A stretch of 64,000 nucleotides of DNA, taken from positions 2,108,001-2,172,000 of the forward strand of contig CBDBZO010000006.1 in assembly GCA_965213595.1 (NCBI GenBank), read 5' to 3'. The notes below the pieces were generated by a model that was given only the letters and a program-made list of their open reading frames with translations, ran no database searches and had not been told where the DNA came from. Each line of letters opens with the position of its first letter. The first letter of the stretch is position 1. Positions 24,974-34,166 of this stretch are shown piece after piece. The stretch comes from JBCCFC01 sp965213595. Its GTDB lineage: Bacteria > Chloroflexota > Anaerolineae > Caldilineales > Caldilineaceae. The position numbers and the translations under genes are program-made.

Positions 24974-25527
24974 CGGGCGCTCGACATGGGCGCGATCGCC
25001 GTGCTCGACCCGCGCGACGACGACAATCTTGACCGCATTGCCGAGCTGACCAACGGCGTCGGCATGGACGCCGCGCTGGACTGCTCCGGCAACGTCCACG
25101 CCCAGCGCTTCTGCATCGATGCGGTGCGGCGACGCAGTCAGATTTGCTTTATTGGTGAATCAAGCAGCGATCTCGCCATCCAGGCCAGCCGCGATTTCAT
25201 CCGCAAAGGGATTTCGCTGCACGGCAGCTGGCACTACAACCCAAGGCTAATCCAAGATTGTAAATATACCACGGTAGATTGTGATGGAGGTGCGTCGCAC
25301 TTGGGAAAGTGCAACGCACCGTAGGCTGTGTTGGCCGCACCAGAGAGAGAGTCGAGCGTGCGACGCACCTTCTGAGGTGCGTCGCACATCCAACATGGCT
25401 TATCCTGGTATAGTTAATTTCCTGGAATTGCCTAAATAATTTTCCCAAGGTGATGCAGGCTGCGTTTGAGTGCTCGGCTTTGAGCGAAGCGGCAAAGATT
25501 AAGATTATTTTGGAGCCGTGGGATTGA
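24974..25527 (+). pseudogene. Zn-dehydrogenase remnant split by MITE copy D
   Basis: A C-terminal half of a medium-chain dehydrogenase: DDDNLDRIAELTNGVGMDAA, SQICFIGESSSDLAIQASRD and ISLHGSWHYN, then interrupted at 25244, then resuming NNFPKVMQAAFECSALSEAA to IILEPWD and stop 25525-25527. The N-terminal catalytic half is absent; the preceding stop (TAG 24971) and the P450 end lie just upstream. The gene is therefore doubly broken, by 5' truncation and by insertion. Confidence 0.85.
25244..25433. mobile_element. MITE-like element, copy D (190 bp, inverted to C)
   Basis: Starts AGGCTAATCCAAGATTGTAA and ends CCTGGAATTGCCT, the exact mirror of copy C in order and length. It interrupts the dehydrogenase remnant between codons for HYN and NNFPK. 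It supplies no intact reading frame through the gene. Confidence 0.8.
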
Positions 25528-25528
25528 T

Positions 25529-25576
25529 TTTGACAGGTGGGTGGCTTCGTGCTACGGTAATGACACCGGTGTCATT
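25529..25576 (+). promoter_or_regulatory. LacI-family operator with overlapping promoter
   Basis: AATGACACCGGTGTCATT at 25559-25576 is a perfect 18-bp palindrome with a central CG, the classic LacI-family operator form. TTGACA at 25529-25534 and TACGGT at 25553-25558 give a plausible promoter with an 18-base spacer, so the operator covers the start region of the LacI gene beginning at 25585. Autoregulation, and control of the sugar operon behind it, is inferred. Confidence 0.75.
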
Positions 25577-25584
25577 TTAAACTT

Positions 25585-26637
25585 ATGAAAGAATTAACCT
25601 TCGATGCGACGCGTTCTGTAACGATTCGGGACGTTGCGCACCACGCCCAGGTCTCCGTCAAGACCGTCTCGCGCGTGATCAACGACGAGCCGCGCGTCAC
25701 AGCAGCGACGCGTGCAAAGGTGCTGGCGGGAATGGAGCAGCTGGGCTATGTCCCCAACATTTCGGCACAGCGGCTGGCGCGTGGGCGCGCGCACATTCTC
25801 GCGCTAATTTTTCCGCGCGAGACGGGCCACTATCTCAACAAAATTGCCCATCACATTCTAGTGGCCGGGCACGAAGCGGGATACGAGGTCGTGCTGCGCC
25901 CCTCAGAGGTGAACAGCGCCAAAGGTCGCAGCGAAATTTTGAAGCTGGTCACCCAGCGTCAGGCAGATGGGTTGATCTTCGTCGCGCCTTGTGATCGCGC
26001 ACCGGAGCTGTTCGCCGAGTTGGCACGGTTACGTTGTCCCGCGGTGCGCCTCTCACCCAGTACAAACAGCGGCGATTCACCAGCGATTGCCGTCGATAAT
26101 CGGCACGGCACGCGCGTGATCACCACGCATTTGCTCGATTTGGGCCACCGCCGGATTGGATTTGTCCGCGGGCCGATGGAGCACCAGTCCAGCCACGATA
26201 GGCTGGAGGGCTTCCAGCAAACGCTGCGCGCACAGGGCATCGTACTGGATGAAGCACTTTTGCAGCCCGGCGACTATGGTTTTGCAAGCGGCCACGCAGC
26301 CGGCCATGCACTGCTGGAGTTGCCCCGGCCACCGACTGCGATTCTCGCCAGCAATGATGATATGGCTGCTGGCGTGCTTATGGCTGCACACGAGCGTGGC
26401 GTGCGCGTGCCGGACGCGCTCTCCGTGGCGGGCTTTGACGATGTAGAGCTGGCGCGGCAGGTCTGGCCACCGCTGACCACGATGCATCCGCCGACGGATG
26501 ACGTGGCACGGCTTGCCGTCGATTTGCTGGTGCGCCTGCTTCAGGGTGAGCCGGTCGACCAAACGCATTATACGTTTCAGTCGAAGCTAATCTTGCGTGG
26601 GTCGACGGGGCCGCCGCGCGATGACAATAAAAGATGA
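25585..26637 (+). CDS. LacI-family transcriptional regulator
   Basis: A 350-residue repressor. The helix-turn-helix VTIRDVAHHAQVSVKTVSRV at 13-32 and hinge helix NISAQRLARGRA are canonical, followed by a type 1 periplasmic-binding-like sugar sensor domain (ILASNDDMAAGVLMAAHERG, ALSVAGFDDVELAR). It is followed after 69 bases by a CUT1 importer, so it very likely controls uptake of that sugar. A perfect operator lies 8 bases before its start. Confidence 0.92.
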   Translation: MKELTFDATRSVTIRDVAHHAQVSVKTVSRVINDEPRVTAATRAKVLAGMEQLGYVPNISAQRLARGRAHILALIFPRETGHYLNKIAHHILVAGHEAGYEVVLRPSEVNSAKGRSEILKLVTQRQADGLIFVAPCDRAPELFAELARLRCPAVRLSPSTNSGDSPAIAVDNRHGTRVITTHLLDLGHRRIGFVRGPMEHQSSHDRLEGFQQTLRAQGIVLDEALLQPGDYGFASGHAAGHALLELPRPPTAILASNDDMAAGVLMAAHERGVRVPDALSVAGFDDVELARQVWPPLTTMHPPTDDVARLAVDLLVRLLQGEPVDQTHYTFQSKLILRGSTGPPRDDNKR

Positions 26638-26706
26638 CCCCGCCGGGCAGAAAAAGAGCAATGCTTTCCCAACGCAATCATAGTTATTTCCATAGGAGAT
26701 TCAACA

Positions 26707-28032
26707 ATGAAATCCAATCTTAGCCGTCGACACTTTCTTCAACTCGCTGGCGCCAGCGCCGCGACCGTGGCGCTCGCCGCCTGCCAGCCCGCCGCCGGAC
26801 CCAGCGGTGATGGCGAGACCGCACCTGCCGCGGGCGCAACCGAGCTGATCTGGTCGCACTTCTGGGTGGGGACGAATCCGCTGCTGCCCTGGGCCGAGGA
26901 GCTGATCAGCAGCTTCAACGAGCAGTACGACGGCCAGTACACCGTCACCGAAACGACGGTGCCGGGCGATGCGGCACACGCGGACAAGATGCTGGCCGCC
27001 GCCGCGTCGGGCGCGCTGCCGGACATTACGACCGGCAACATCACGCTGATGCGCAATCTGGCGTCGAGCGGGCAGATGGTGCTGCTCAATCCGTACTTGG
27101 AAGAGGGGTGGGGCGATCAGTTTATCGACGACGCCTTCGAGTACTACACCGAGCCGGACGGCGAAATCTACGCCATTCCTTATTCCAAGGATAACATCGG
27201 CATCTACTGGAACGAGGCGCTCTTCAACCAGGCGGGCGTGAGCGAATTCCCCACCACCTGGGAGGATTTCTTTGCCGCCAGCGAAGCGCTCAAGGGCGAG
27301 GGCATTATCCCCATGGGCATGGGCAACGGCTGGACTAACTTCCTGATGCTCGCCAACATGACCGGCACGCAGCCCGGCGGAGCGGACTTCCTGCGCGTCA
27401 AGGGCTACCAGCACGATTTCAGCGACAGCGAGGCCTTTGCGACGGGGCTGGAGACGCTGCAGCGCTACATCCTCGAAGAGAACACCAACGAAGACGTGCT
27501 GACCGGCGGCTACCCCGAAGCGGCCACCGCCTATCTGCAGGCGCAGGCGGGGATGATCGCCAACGGTCCGTGGATGATTAACCAGATTCGCGGCGTGACG
27601 GCGGAGACGGCGGAAGTGGTGACGACGGATACCAGCTACTCAATTTCCCCCGGCAACGGCATCATCTCCATTATTGGTGAAGCGGGCTTTGCATCCGGCG
27701 CGAGTGACGAAGCGCACGCCGAGGGCGCAGTCGAATTTATGAAGCACGTCGTCAGCCCGGAGCAGATGAAGCAGCAGCTCTTTCTTGTCTCGCGCGATGG
27801 GCCAACGCAGTTTGAACTGACGGAGGAAGACCGCGCGCAGATCGACCCGCTCGCGCTCAAGATCATCGAAGAGGGCGACGCCGCCGCGATCCAGTATCCC
27901 CACCTCTTCCACGGCTCCGATCCAGCGGTGATGACCGAACTGGGCAACCAGTGGCCCGCCTATGCGCAGGAGGCAATTTCCACGGAAGAATTGCTCGGCA
28001 TCCTCGACGACGCGCGCACGGCGGTGGAATAG
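26707..28032 (+). CDS. CUT1 sugar-binding lipoprotein
   Basis: A 441-residue family 1 extracellular solute-binding protein. TAGGAGA precedes ATG 26707. The N-terminus KSNLSRRHFLQLAGASAATV then ALAAC combines an RR signal and lipobox. Body motifs GALPDITTGNITLMRNLASS, IPYSKDNIGIYWNEALFNQA and WMINQI match MalE/UgpB-like proteins. First structural gene of the LacI-controlled importer; delivers an unknown carbohydrate to the permeases at 28087-28953 and 29157-30056. Confidence 0.9.
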   Translation: MKSNLSRRHFLQLAGASAATVALAACQPAAGPSGDGETAPAAGATELIWSHFWVGTNPLLPWAEELISSFNEQYDGQYTVTETTVPGDAAHADKMLAAAASGALPDITTGNITLMRNLASSGQMVLLNPYLEEGWGDQFIDDAFEYYTEPDGEIYAIPYSKDNIGIYWNEALFNQAGVSEFPTTWEDFFAASEALKGEGIIPMGMGNGWTNFLMLANMTGTQPGGADFLRVKGYQHDFSDSEAFATGLETLQRYILEENTNEDVLTGGYPEAATAYLQAQAGMIANGPWMINQIRGVTAETAEVVTTDTSYSISPGNGIISIIGEAGFASGASDEAHAEGAVEFMKHVVSPEQMKQQLFLVSRDGPTQFELTEEDRAQIDPLALKIIEEGDAAAIQYPHLFHGSDPAVMTELGNQWPAYAQEAISTEELLGILDDARTAVE

Positions 28033-28040
28033 CTTAATGC

Positions 28041-28068
28041 GTAGTGGGAGGGCGCGCCCTCCCACTAC
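28041..28068. repeat. 28-bp perfect palindrome after binding-protein gene
   Basis: GTAGTGGGAGGGCG is followed directly by its complement CGCCCTCCCACTAC. It starts 8 bases after the binding-protein stop and ends 18 bases before the permease start. A closely related perfect palindrome of 42 bp lies at 50531-50572. Confidence 0.85.
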
Positions 28069-28086
28069 ACGCTCGAAGGATTTTCC

Positions 28087-28953
28087 ATGAAAAGCGACCT
28101 TTACCGCGGCATTGCCATTTCGCTGACGCCTGCCGTGCTGCTCTTCTCGATCTTCTTCCTGCTGCCCCTGGGTGCGGTGATCTACACCTCGTTCTTCGAC
28201 TGGAGCCTGGCCGGGCTCTCGTTTGTCGGGCTGGAAAACTACCGCGAGATGTTCGACGAGCGCGCCTTCCAAAAGGCCGTGCGCAACAACCTGATCTGGT
28301 CGGCGGCGGTCGTCTTGCTGCACGTGCCGCTGGCGACGGGCGTGGCCATCCTGCTTTCGGAGAAAATGCGCGGCTGGAAGGTCTTCCGCACGCTCTTCTT
28401 CATCCCCAACATGATCTCGTGGGCAGCGCTGGCGCTGATCTATCGCAACGTGGTCTACAACCCGCAGTGGGGGTTGCTCAACAGCGTGCTGGGGCGCGTG
28501 GGGCTGGAATCGTGGCAGCGACAGTGGCTGGCCGATCTCGATTGGGCGCTGCCCGCCGTGATCGCCACCTGGATGTTCAACATCGGTCTGTGGATGGTCA
28601 TCATCATGGCGGAGATTGCCGGCATTCCGGACAATCTCTACGAAGCGGCAGAGATCGACGGTGCCTCGCGCCCGCAGCAGGTGCGGCACATCACCCTGCC
28701 GCTGCTGCGCAACGTGATCGGCACCTGCATGATCCTCTCCGTCAGCATCGGGCTGGTCTCGTTCGAGGTCATCTTCCTGATGACGGAGGGCGGCCCGGCC
28801 AACGAGACGCTCAATCTGGCCATGCACCTCTACAACAAATTTACCTTTACCCAATTTGGCTACGCCAACGCTATCGGCGTCTTCCTGATTGGGCTGGGCT
28901 TCCTGCTGATGACGCTGATCAACCGCACCTTCCGCGTCGGCGAGCAGGTGTAA
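28087..28953 (+). CDS. CUT1 sugar ABC transporter permease (MalF type)
   Basis: A 288-residue six-helix permease, MKSDLYRGIAISLTPAVLLF onward, with the EAA loop YEAAEIDGASRPQQVRHITL. It pairs with the permease at 29157-30056 and receives substrate from the binding protein just upstream. No ATPase gene is in the operon. Confidence 0.9.
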   Translation: MKSDLYRGIAISLTPAVLLFSIFFLLPLGAVIYTSFFDWSLAGLSFVGLENYREMFDERAFQKAVRNNLIWSAAVVLLHVPLATGVAILLSEKMRGWKVFRTLFFIPNMISWAALALIYRNVVYNPQWGLLNSVLGRVGLESWQRQWLADLDWALPAVIATWMFNIGLWMVIIMAEIAGIPDNLYEAAEIDGASRPQQVRHITLPLLRNVIGTCMILSVSIGLVSFEVIFLMTEGGPANETLNLAMHLYNKFTFTQFGYANAIGVFLIGLGFLLMTLINRTFRVGEQV

Positions 28954-28987
28954 TCAAGCCGCTCCACACCGGGTAAACGATGTTGCA

Positions 28988-29084
28988 CCCCCTCCCAGCC
29001 TCCCCCATCATGGGGGAGGAGCCGTCACGGGACCGACGAAGAAACGGCTCCTTTCCCATTATGGGGAGGGCTGGGAGGGGGTTA
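28988..29084. repeat. CCCTCCC-type double hairpin between the permease genes
   Basis: CCTCCCCCATCATGGGGGAGG and a second stem CCCATTATGGGG lie inside larger mirrored arms CCCCCTCCCAGCC and GGCTGGGAGGGGG. It is the most complete copy of this family, with arms about 40 bp long around a GTCACGGGACCGACGAAG centre. Confidence 0.7.
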
Positions 29085-29156
29085 GGGCGCAATCTGACCA
29101 CCAATTTTGCTATGTTTACTTAACTTGATACGTACGACCGCCCGAACACAAAAACC

Positions 29157-30056
<900 letters not shown>

Positions 30057-32096
30057 ATGTCCACCTTTCACCACACCGTTACCACCTTCACCCTCGCCGC
30101 CGACCGCTACCGCTTGCAGCTTAACCGACGGGGCAGCATCCTCTCCCTGCACGGGGCCGATAGCGAAGAGCCGCTGCTCGCGGGCGAGCCACATGATCTG
30201 TGGCGCGCGCGGCAGAACAACGGCCTGCTCCACTTTGCCAGCGGCTGCGCCGATCCCGACTACCAGTGGGACGAAGCGAAACAGACGCTCGCGCTCGCCT
30301 ACACGGGCGACGGACTCGACGTGACGGTCTACCTGCGCGCACGGCCCGCCCACGTCGACCTGTGGGCGACAATCACGCGTCATCACGGTGACGTGATCAA
30401 ATACTTCTTCTTGCCCGACCGCATCGAATTCCCCGTCGCCGGACTCAACCAGTTTCTCTACCCCTACACCTGGGGCGTCAGCCTTTCGCCCGCTTTTTTC
30501 GAGACGTACAAGCGCTACAGCACGGGCTACCCCGGCCCCATGGACTTTATGCACCTGGACAGCACGCGCGGCCAACTCAGCCTCTACGGCATCCAGCCCG
30601 TGCGCGACCGCACGCCCTACGCAGACGACGAGCCGCTGCTTGTGCCCGGTCGGCTAGAGGTGAGCGGCGTGCGGCGCGCGGGGCCGCCCCACGGCGCGCT
30701 GGGCCACGGCTGGAACGTCTGGATTGAGGCGGGGACAACCTTTACCACGCCGCGCTATCGGCTGGCCGTGGGCGACACGTGGCTGAAGAGCGTGCGCGCC
30801 TATGGAGAAGCCAACGAGATCACGCGCACGCTGGCGGAGAAGACGCGCGCCCTGACGGAGACGCTCAAGCAGTCGTACATCGTGAAATTTGAAAAGGACA
30901 CCTTTGCCGAGATGCGCGACACGCTGGAGCAGCTGCCCGCGCCTGCCGTCGTTCACTTCGCGGGCTACCTGCCCAACGGCTTTGACCGCTTCTACCCCAA
31001 GCATCTGCCCGTCAACCCGGAGGTGGGTACAGGCGAGGACTTTGCCGCGCTCTGCCAGCGCGCCAACGAGTTGGGTCATCTGGTAATGCCCTATACCAAC
31101 TACACCTGGTGGTGTTACGACACGCCCCATCTCGCGGAGCACGGCGAGGACGCGCTGCAAAAGCGCGTCGACGGCTACCCGATTCTGGAGCATTACTACG
31201 AGCAGATCGGCTACACCGCCAGCCAGTGGAGCCCGATCCACCAGCGCATTATGTTCGACGAAGTCGAGACGCTGCGCGACTACGGCATCCACATTCTCTC
31301 TGTCGACCAGATGGCCGCGCGCCCCTTCCGCCCGCCCTTCATGACCGAGGATTACTGGTGGGATCATAACCCCGCCTGCCCCACGCCCACCGGCGCGATT
31401 CAGGGTATGGCCGACGCGGCCAAGCGGCTGGACGAGATGCTGCCGCTCTCGACCGAGGTCTGGGAGAATGGGCCGGTCGACTATCTCGTCAACTGGTGTA
31501 TGCAGTTTTGTGGCTTCCACATTGCGGGCGTGCCGGGCGCGGGGGCGCAGCTCAACGAGGCGGGAGCCGGCGGTGCGGGTGGTGACGTGCGCTTTGCGCC
31601 GCTGATCCACGCGCTGGCCCACGACAAGACGATCTTCACCTGGCACGATCTCGCGCCCGCCACCAGCGCGTGGAACGACTACCGACTGAGCCTCTCGCTG
31701 CTGCTCGGCTTCCAGCTAATCTACGTCGAAGGCGCGCGCGGCGAGCACGCGCGCGCCCACCGCAAGCTCTTCTCCAATCAGCGCCCGCCCGATGCCGCCC
31801 ACTGGCCCGACGCCGACACGCTCGACTGGTTGACGTGGCTACACCGCCTTTCGACCGACATTGTCAGTCACTATCTGGGCGAGCCGCTCCATTCCTTTCG
31901 CTATCTGAGCGACAGCGTGGCCGAAGCCGTCTACGGCGACGTGACCATCACCGCCAATCTGGGCAGTGCCCCGTATGCGCTGGCCGATGACATTGTCCTC
32001 GCGCCGCACGGCTTTTACGCGCGACACGGCGAAGCCGAGGCGGGTCTGCTGGATCGCTATGGCGAGCGCACGGGCAATGCCATGCGAATCGTGTGA
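30057..32096 (+). CDS. Glycoside-hydrolase-like protein (DUF6259 type)
   Basis: A 679-residue cytoplasmic protein without signal peptide. The N-terminal 250 residues are beta-rich like the galactose-mutarotase-like domain of many glycosidases; the middle has a TIM-barrel feel (VVHFAGYLPNGFDRFYPKHL, GHLVMPYTNYTWW, GIHILSVDQMAA, STEVWENGPVDYLV). By memory this matches the DUF6259 group of uncharacterised glycoside hydrolases; I cannot confirm this. Location in a LacI-controlled import operon suggests it cleaves the imported oligosaccharide. Candidate acid residues are D in SVDQM and E in STEVWENG. Confidence 0.7.
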   Translation: MSTFHHTVTTFTLAADRYRLQLNRRGSILSLHGADSEEPLLAGEPHDLWRARQNNGLLHFASGCADPDYQWDEAKQTLALAYTGDGLDVTVYLRARPAHVDLWATITRHHGDVIKYFFLPDRIEFPVAGLNQFLYPYTWGVSLSPAFFETYKRYSTGYPGPMDFMHLDSTRGQLSLYGIQPVRDRTPYADDEPLLVPGRLEVSGVRRAGPPHGALGHGWNVWIEAGTTFTTPRYRLAVGDTWLKSVRAYGEANEITRTLAEKTRALTETLKQSYIVKFEKDTFAEMRDTLEQLPAPAVVHFAGYLPNGFDRFYPKHLPVNPEVGTGEDFAALCQRANELGHLVMPYTNYTWWCYDTPHLAEHGEDALQKRVDGYPILEHYYEQIGYTASQWSPIHQRIMFDEVETLRDYGIHILSVDQMAARPFRPPFMTEDYWWDHNPACPTPTGAIQGMADAAKRLDEMLPLSTEVWENGPVDYLVNWCMQFCGFHIAGVPGAGAQLNEAGAGGAGGDVRFAPLIHALAHDKTIFTWHDLAPATSAWNDYRLSLSLLLGFQLIYVEGARGEHARAHRKLFSNQRPPDAAHWPDADTLDWLTWLHRLSTDIVSHYLGEPLHSFRYLSDSVAEAVYGDVTITANLGSAPYALADDIVLAPHGFYARHGEAEAGLLDRYGERTGNAMRIV

Positions 32097-32126
32097 GCGT
32101 GATTACCCACGCCTGTCCAAACCCGT

Positions 32127-32369
32127 TCACTCGTTGGAAGCGCCAAAGTGCTGCTCAAACAGCGCCTCGGCGCGCGCCAACCCTTCCTCCGTCACCACAA
32201 CGGACTTGGCCTTGCTTTTGGGGTCGCTAATGTAGCCCGCTTCGTGCAGCCGATCCATCGCCTCCCAATCCAGGCTTTTCCAGGCGCGCGCACCGTCGCG
32301 GTCGCTGTGGGTGTTGAGGTAGAGCAGCGCCAGCACCACCTCGTCGACTTTGTCGGTATCGTAGTCCAC
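32127..32369 (-). CDS. DUF6429 family small protein
   Basis: An 80-residue protein, MDYDTDKVDEVVLALLYLNT, with GARAWKSLDWEAMDRLHEAG and ISDPKSKAKSVVVTEEGLAR, the standard content of DUF6429, a widespread short family of unknown role with a winged-helix-like look. It is the last of a run of small minus-strand genes and convergent with the glycoside-hydrolase-like gene. Confidence 0.75.
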   Translation of the reverse strand: MDYDTDKVDEVVLALLYLNTHSDRDGARAWKSLDWEAMDRLHEAGYISDPKSKAKSVVVTEEGLARAEALFEQHFGASNE

Positions 32370-32397
32370 GGTTGTGAGTCCCTTCGCGGCGTTGGCG

Positions 32398-32829
32398 TCA
32401 CTGTTCGTAACGGTACATATCGATGATCATCGAGCGCATGTACCTGCCCTTGGACGACGCCTCGCGCAGCCCCTCGACCACATCGGCGGGCACATCAAAG
32501 TAGCGGTACACCCCGGTGCGGTTGAACGCGACCTCCAGGATGCCCTCGGCCTCGTTGTAGCCAAAGGCGCTGATCATGCTCGAATCGACATCCTCCCACA
32601 CCATCTCACTTTTGAGCGGCGCCACTTCCGGCGCGCCCTCGACTTCGACGCCCGCGGCCAGCGCTTTGGCGATGAAGGCGCTGGCATTCTCAATTTCAAT
32701 ATCTACCAGCGTATCTCCCTCGTCGACCAGCACTGAAACATCTGTTGCCTCATAAGTAAAGGTCGGACCGCGAGACGAGGAAAGAACAAGCAGGAGGCGA
32801 TCCGCCTCTTTGTTGTATTTAATGAGCAT
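32398..32829 (-). CDS. DUF2283-KTSC fusion protein
   Basis: A 143-residue protein. Residues 1-60 (MLIKYNKEADRLLLVLSSSR, then LVDEGDTLVDIEIENAS) match DUF2283, often an antitoxin-like partner. Residues about 80-143 (SSMISAFGYNEAEGILEVAF, GVYRYFDVPADVVEGLREAS, SKGRYM) match the KTSC domain, named for its Lys-Thr-Ser-Cys residues; here the terminal part reads SSKGRYMRSMI. Both domains are common as separate small proteins near toxin-antitoxin genes. The fusion is directly visible; function is not known. Confidence 0.75.
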   Translation of the reverse strand: MLIKYNKEADRLLLVLSSSRGPTFTYEATDVSVLVDEGDTLVDIEIENASAFIAKALAAGVEVEGAPEVAPLKSEMVWEDVDSSMISAFGYNEAEGILEVAFNRTGVYRYFDVPADVVEGLREASSKGRYMRSMIIDMYRYEQ

Positions 32830-32842
32830 GGGATTTCAAACC

Positions 32843-33013
32843 GGTAGCACCACAGAATAGTGTGGACGGCAAAATAACCCGTTTGGGGTATCCACATTTA
32901 GTAGCCGACCAGAAGTGAGCTACTGTATGTGGACTTAGAGCGTTACCTGAATGCTTGTGACTTGGTCATTTCGGTTGAAATCGACCCTCTCCACGCTATC
33001 ATGTGGTGCTACC
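32843..33013. mobile_element. Small inverted-repeat element, different family
   Basis: GGTAGCACCACAGAATAGTG at 32843 onward is mirrored at 32990-33013 (complement GGTAGCACCACATGATAGCG). Total 171 bp, non-coding, between the DUF2283-KTSC gene and the nucleotidyltransferase gene. A second inner pair (TCCACATTTAGTAG, then CTACTGTATGTGGA) supports a folded structure. Mobility is inferred from the termini only. Confidence 0.5.
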
Positions 33014-33037
33014 TTCAAACCGATCTATACGGTAAAA

Positions 33038-33325
33038 TCAGACATAGATGGCTTCGCGGTCGATGCGCTGCTTGAGCAGCGCGTTCAAATAGGGTTGATC
33101 CCGAATCAAATCCACCGACGCGACCAGCATCTCCTCCAACTCTTCCTTCATATGCACCATCTGAAACAGATCCGGCGGCATCTCGACCACGATATCGACA
33201 TCGCTGGTCGCCGTCGCCTCACCGCGCGCCACCGAGCCGAACACGCCCAGCCGCGTCACGCCATACTTGTCGGCGAAGGTTTGTTTGTGCGCTTTGAGGA
33301 TGTTGAGGATTTCTTCGCGTTTCAT
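33038..33325 (-). CDS. MNT-type nucleotidyltransferase
   Basis: A 95-residue minimal nucleotidyltransferase. GVFGSVARGEATATSDVDIV carries the GSxARG and DxD (SDVDIVVE) motifs of the MntA/MNT family, which AMPylates a HEPN toxin in MntA-HepT pairs. No HEPN partner is next to it; the upstream gene overlaps by 4 bases but is not HEPN-like. It may be an orphan or work with that neighbour. Confidence 0.85.
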   Translation of the reverse strand: MKREEILNILKAHKQTFADKYGVTRLGVFGSVARGEATATSDVDIVVEMPPDLFQMVHMKEELEEMLVASVDLIRDQPYLNALLKQRIDREAIYV

Positions 33326-33765
33326 AAGGGTTGCGTTGCATCGCCGTTCGCGCGACGCGAAGTATGGCGCGCTGGATAAAGGCCTAACTGATCCATCAAA
33401 TCATCGAGCGGGAGCTCTCGAATTTCAGCTAACTTGATGAGCGCTTCAAGCCGCTTGGCGTTTATCATTTCGAGTTGGTCGCTAATTACAACTAGTTCTG
33501 CGTGCTCCTCTACCGCAAGTGTCTCATCTTCCAGCTTCTCCCGCAGCTGATTGTAACGCATCCGCTTCGCTACAGAAATATCCGCGTTGATTTTCTCGAA
33601 TAGCGCCATCTCCTCCCGCGACAAGTGCGGGGCGCGTCGCTGTGCCCGCAAGTATATGATCTGCTCGGCAAAGGCATCGAATTCGCTGTCGGTTAACTGC
33701 GCGAGACTCGCGAGAATCTCATTCATGTCGAGTTCAATGTGTGCGTTAACCTTAACTTTGGACAC
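33322..33765 (-). CDS. Conserved hypothetical protein, coiled-coil
   Basis: A 147-residue, charged, probably all-helical protein (RMRYNQLREKLEDETLAVEE, HAELVVISDQLEMINAKRLE). Similar short proteins are frequent in Cyanobacteria and Chloroflexota, with no known function. It overlaps the nucleotidyltransferase start by 4 bases and is likely co-translated with it, making it a candidate partner. Confidence 0.7.
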   Translation of the reverse strand: MSKVKVNAHIELDMNEILASLAQLTDSEFDAFAEQIIYLRAQRRAPHLSREEMALFEKINADISVAKRMRYNQLREKLEDETLAVEEHAELVVISDQLEMINAKRLEALIKLAEIRELPLDDLMDQLGLYPARHTSRRANGDATQPL

Positions 33766-33766
33766 G

Positions 33767-34051
33767 TCAGCGCCTCATGCTGAAAACGGATTGCGTCATT
33801 GTCTCTTCACCGATGGTCGGCAGCTTGGCGATCTCCTCGCCGACGTGAAAGAACGTCGACCAGCTCTCTAACTGCAAAAACGCCTCGGCTTGCGTCCGCG
33901 ACACGGTGGGGAACCCATCCAAAAACTCGTCCAGCCTATCACCTGCGACCACATGGTCAATCAGGCTTTGCACGGGTACGCGCGTGCCCGTGAAGACGGG
34001 CGTGCCGTGGAGGACATCGCTATTGGTAGTGACGATTTCTTGTGTGCTCAT
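33767..34051 (-). CDS. DUF433 antitoxin-like protein
   Basis: A 94-residue protein, start ATG 34051 with a GGAGAAAA ribosome site. HGTPVFTGTRVPVQSLIDHV is the DUF433 hallmark (winged helix, VapB45-like antitoxin); the tail of about 35 residues after VSRTQAEAFLQ is extended. DUF433 proteins often precede a DUF5615 PIN-like toxin; none follows here, only the hypothetical gene one base away. Confidence 0.85.
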   Translation of the reverse strand: MSTQEIVTTNSDVLHGTPVFTGTRVPVQSLIDHVVAGDRLDEFLDGFPTVSRTQAEAFLQLESWSTFFHVGEEIAKLPTIGEETMTQSVFSMRR

Positions 34052-34076
34052 AATTTTCTCCTTTTGTCGACTTGCC

Positions 34077-34147
34077 CCCACCGCACGCGACGCGACAGCC
34101 CATTCGCGACCAAGCCTCGCCCTCCAAGTGATGGTCACCGGCCACGA
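34077..34147. repeat. Intergenic direct repeat, first copy
   Basis: CCCACCGCACGCGACGCGAC onward, including GCGACCAAGCCTCGCC and GGCCACGAC, is about 80% identical by eye to 34669-34740 in the same orientation. Both copies lie in gaps of the antitoxin-like gene cluster. Confidence 0.65.
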
Positions 34148-34166
34148 CCCAACGGCGTGCGTCGAG

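Noticed and set aside
23723..25527. Biosynthetic gene cluster around the P450
   Set aside because: No core synthase, ferredoxin or tailoring genes are nearby; the adjacent dehydrogenase is a pseudogene.
33038..33765. A MntA-HepT toxin-antitoxin pair
   Set aside because: The nucleotidyltransferase is clear, but the overlapping neighbour lacks the HEPN RxxxxH motif and is not HepT-like.
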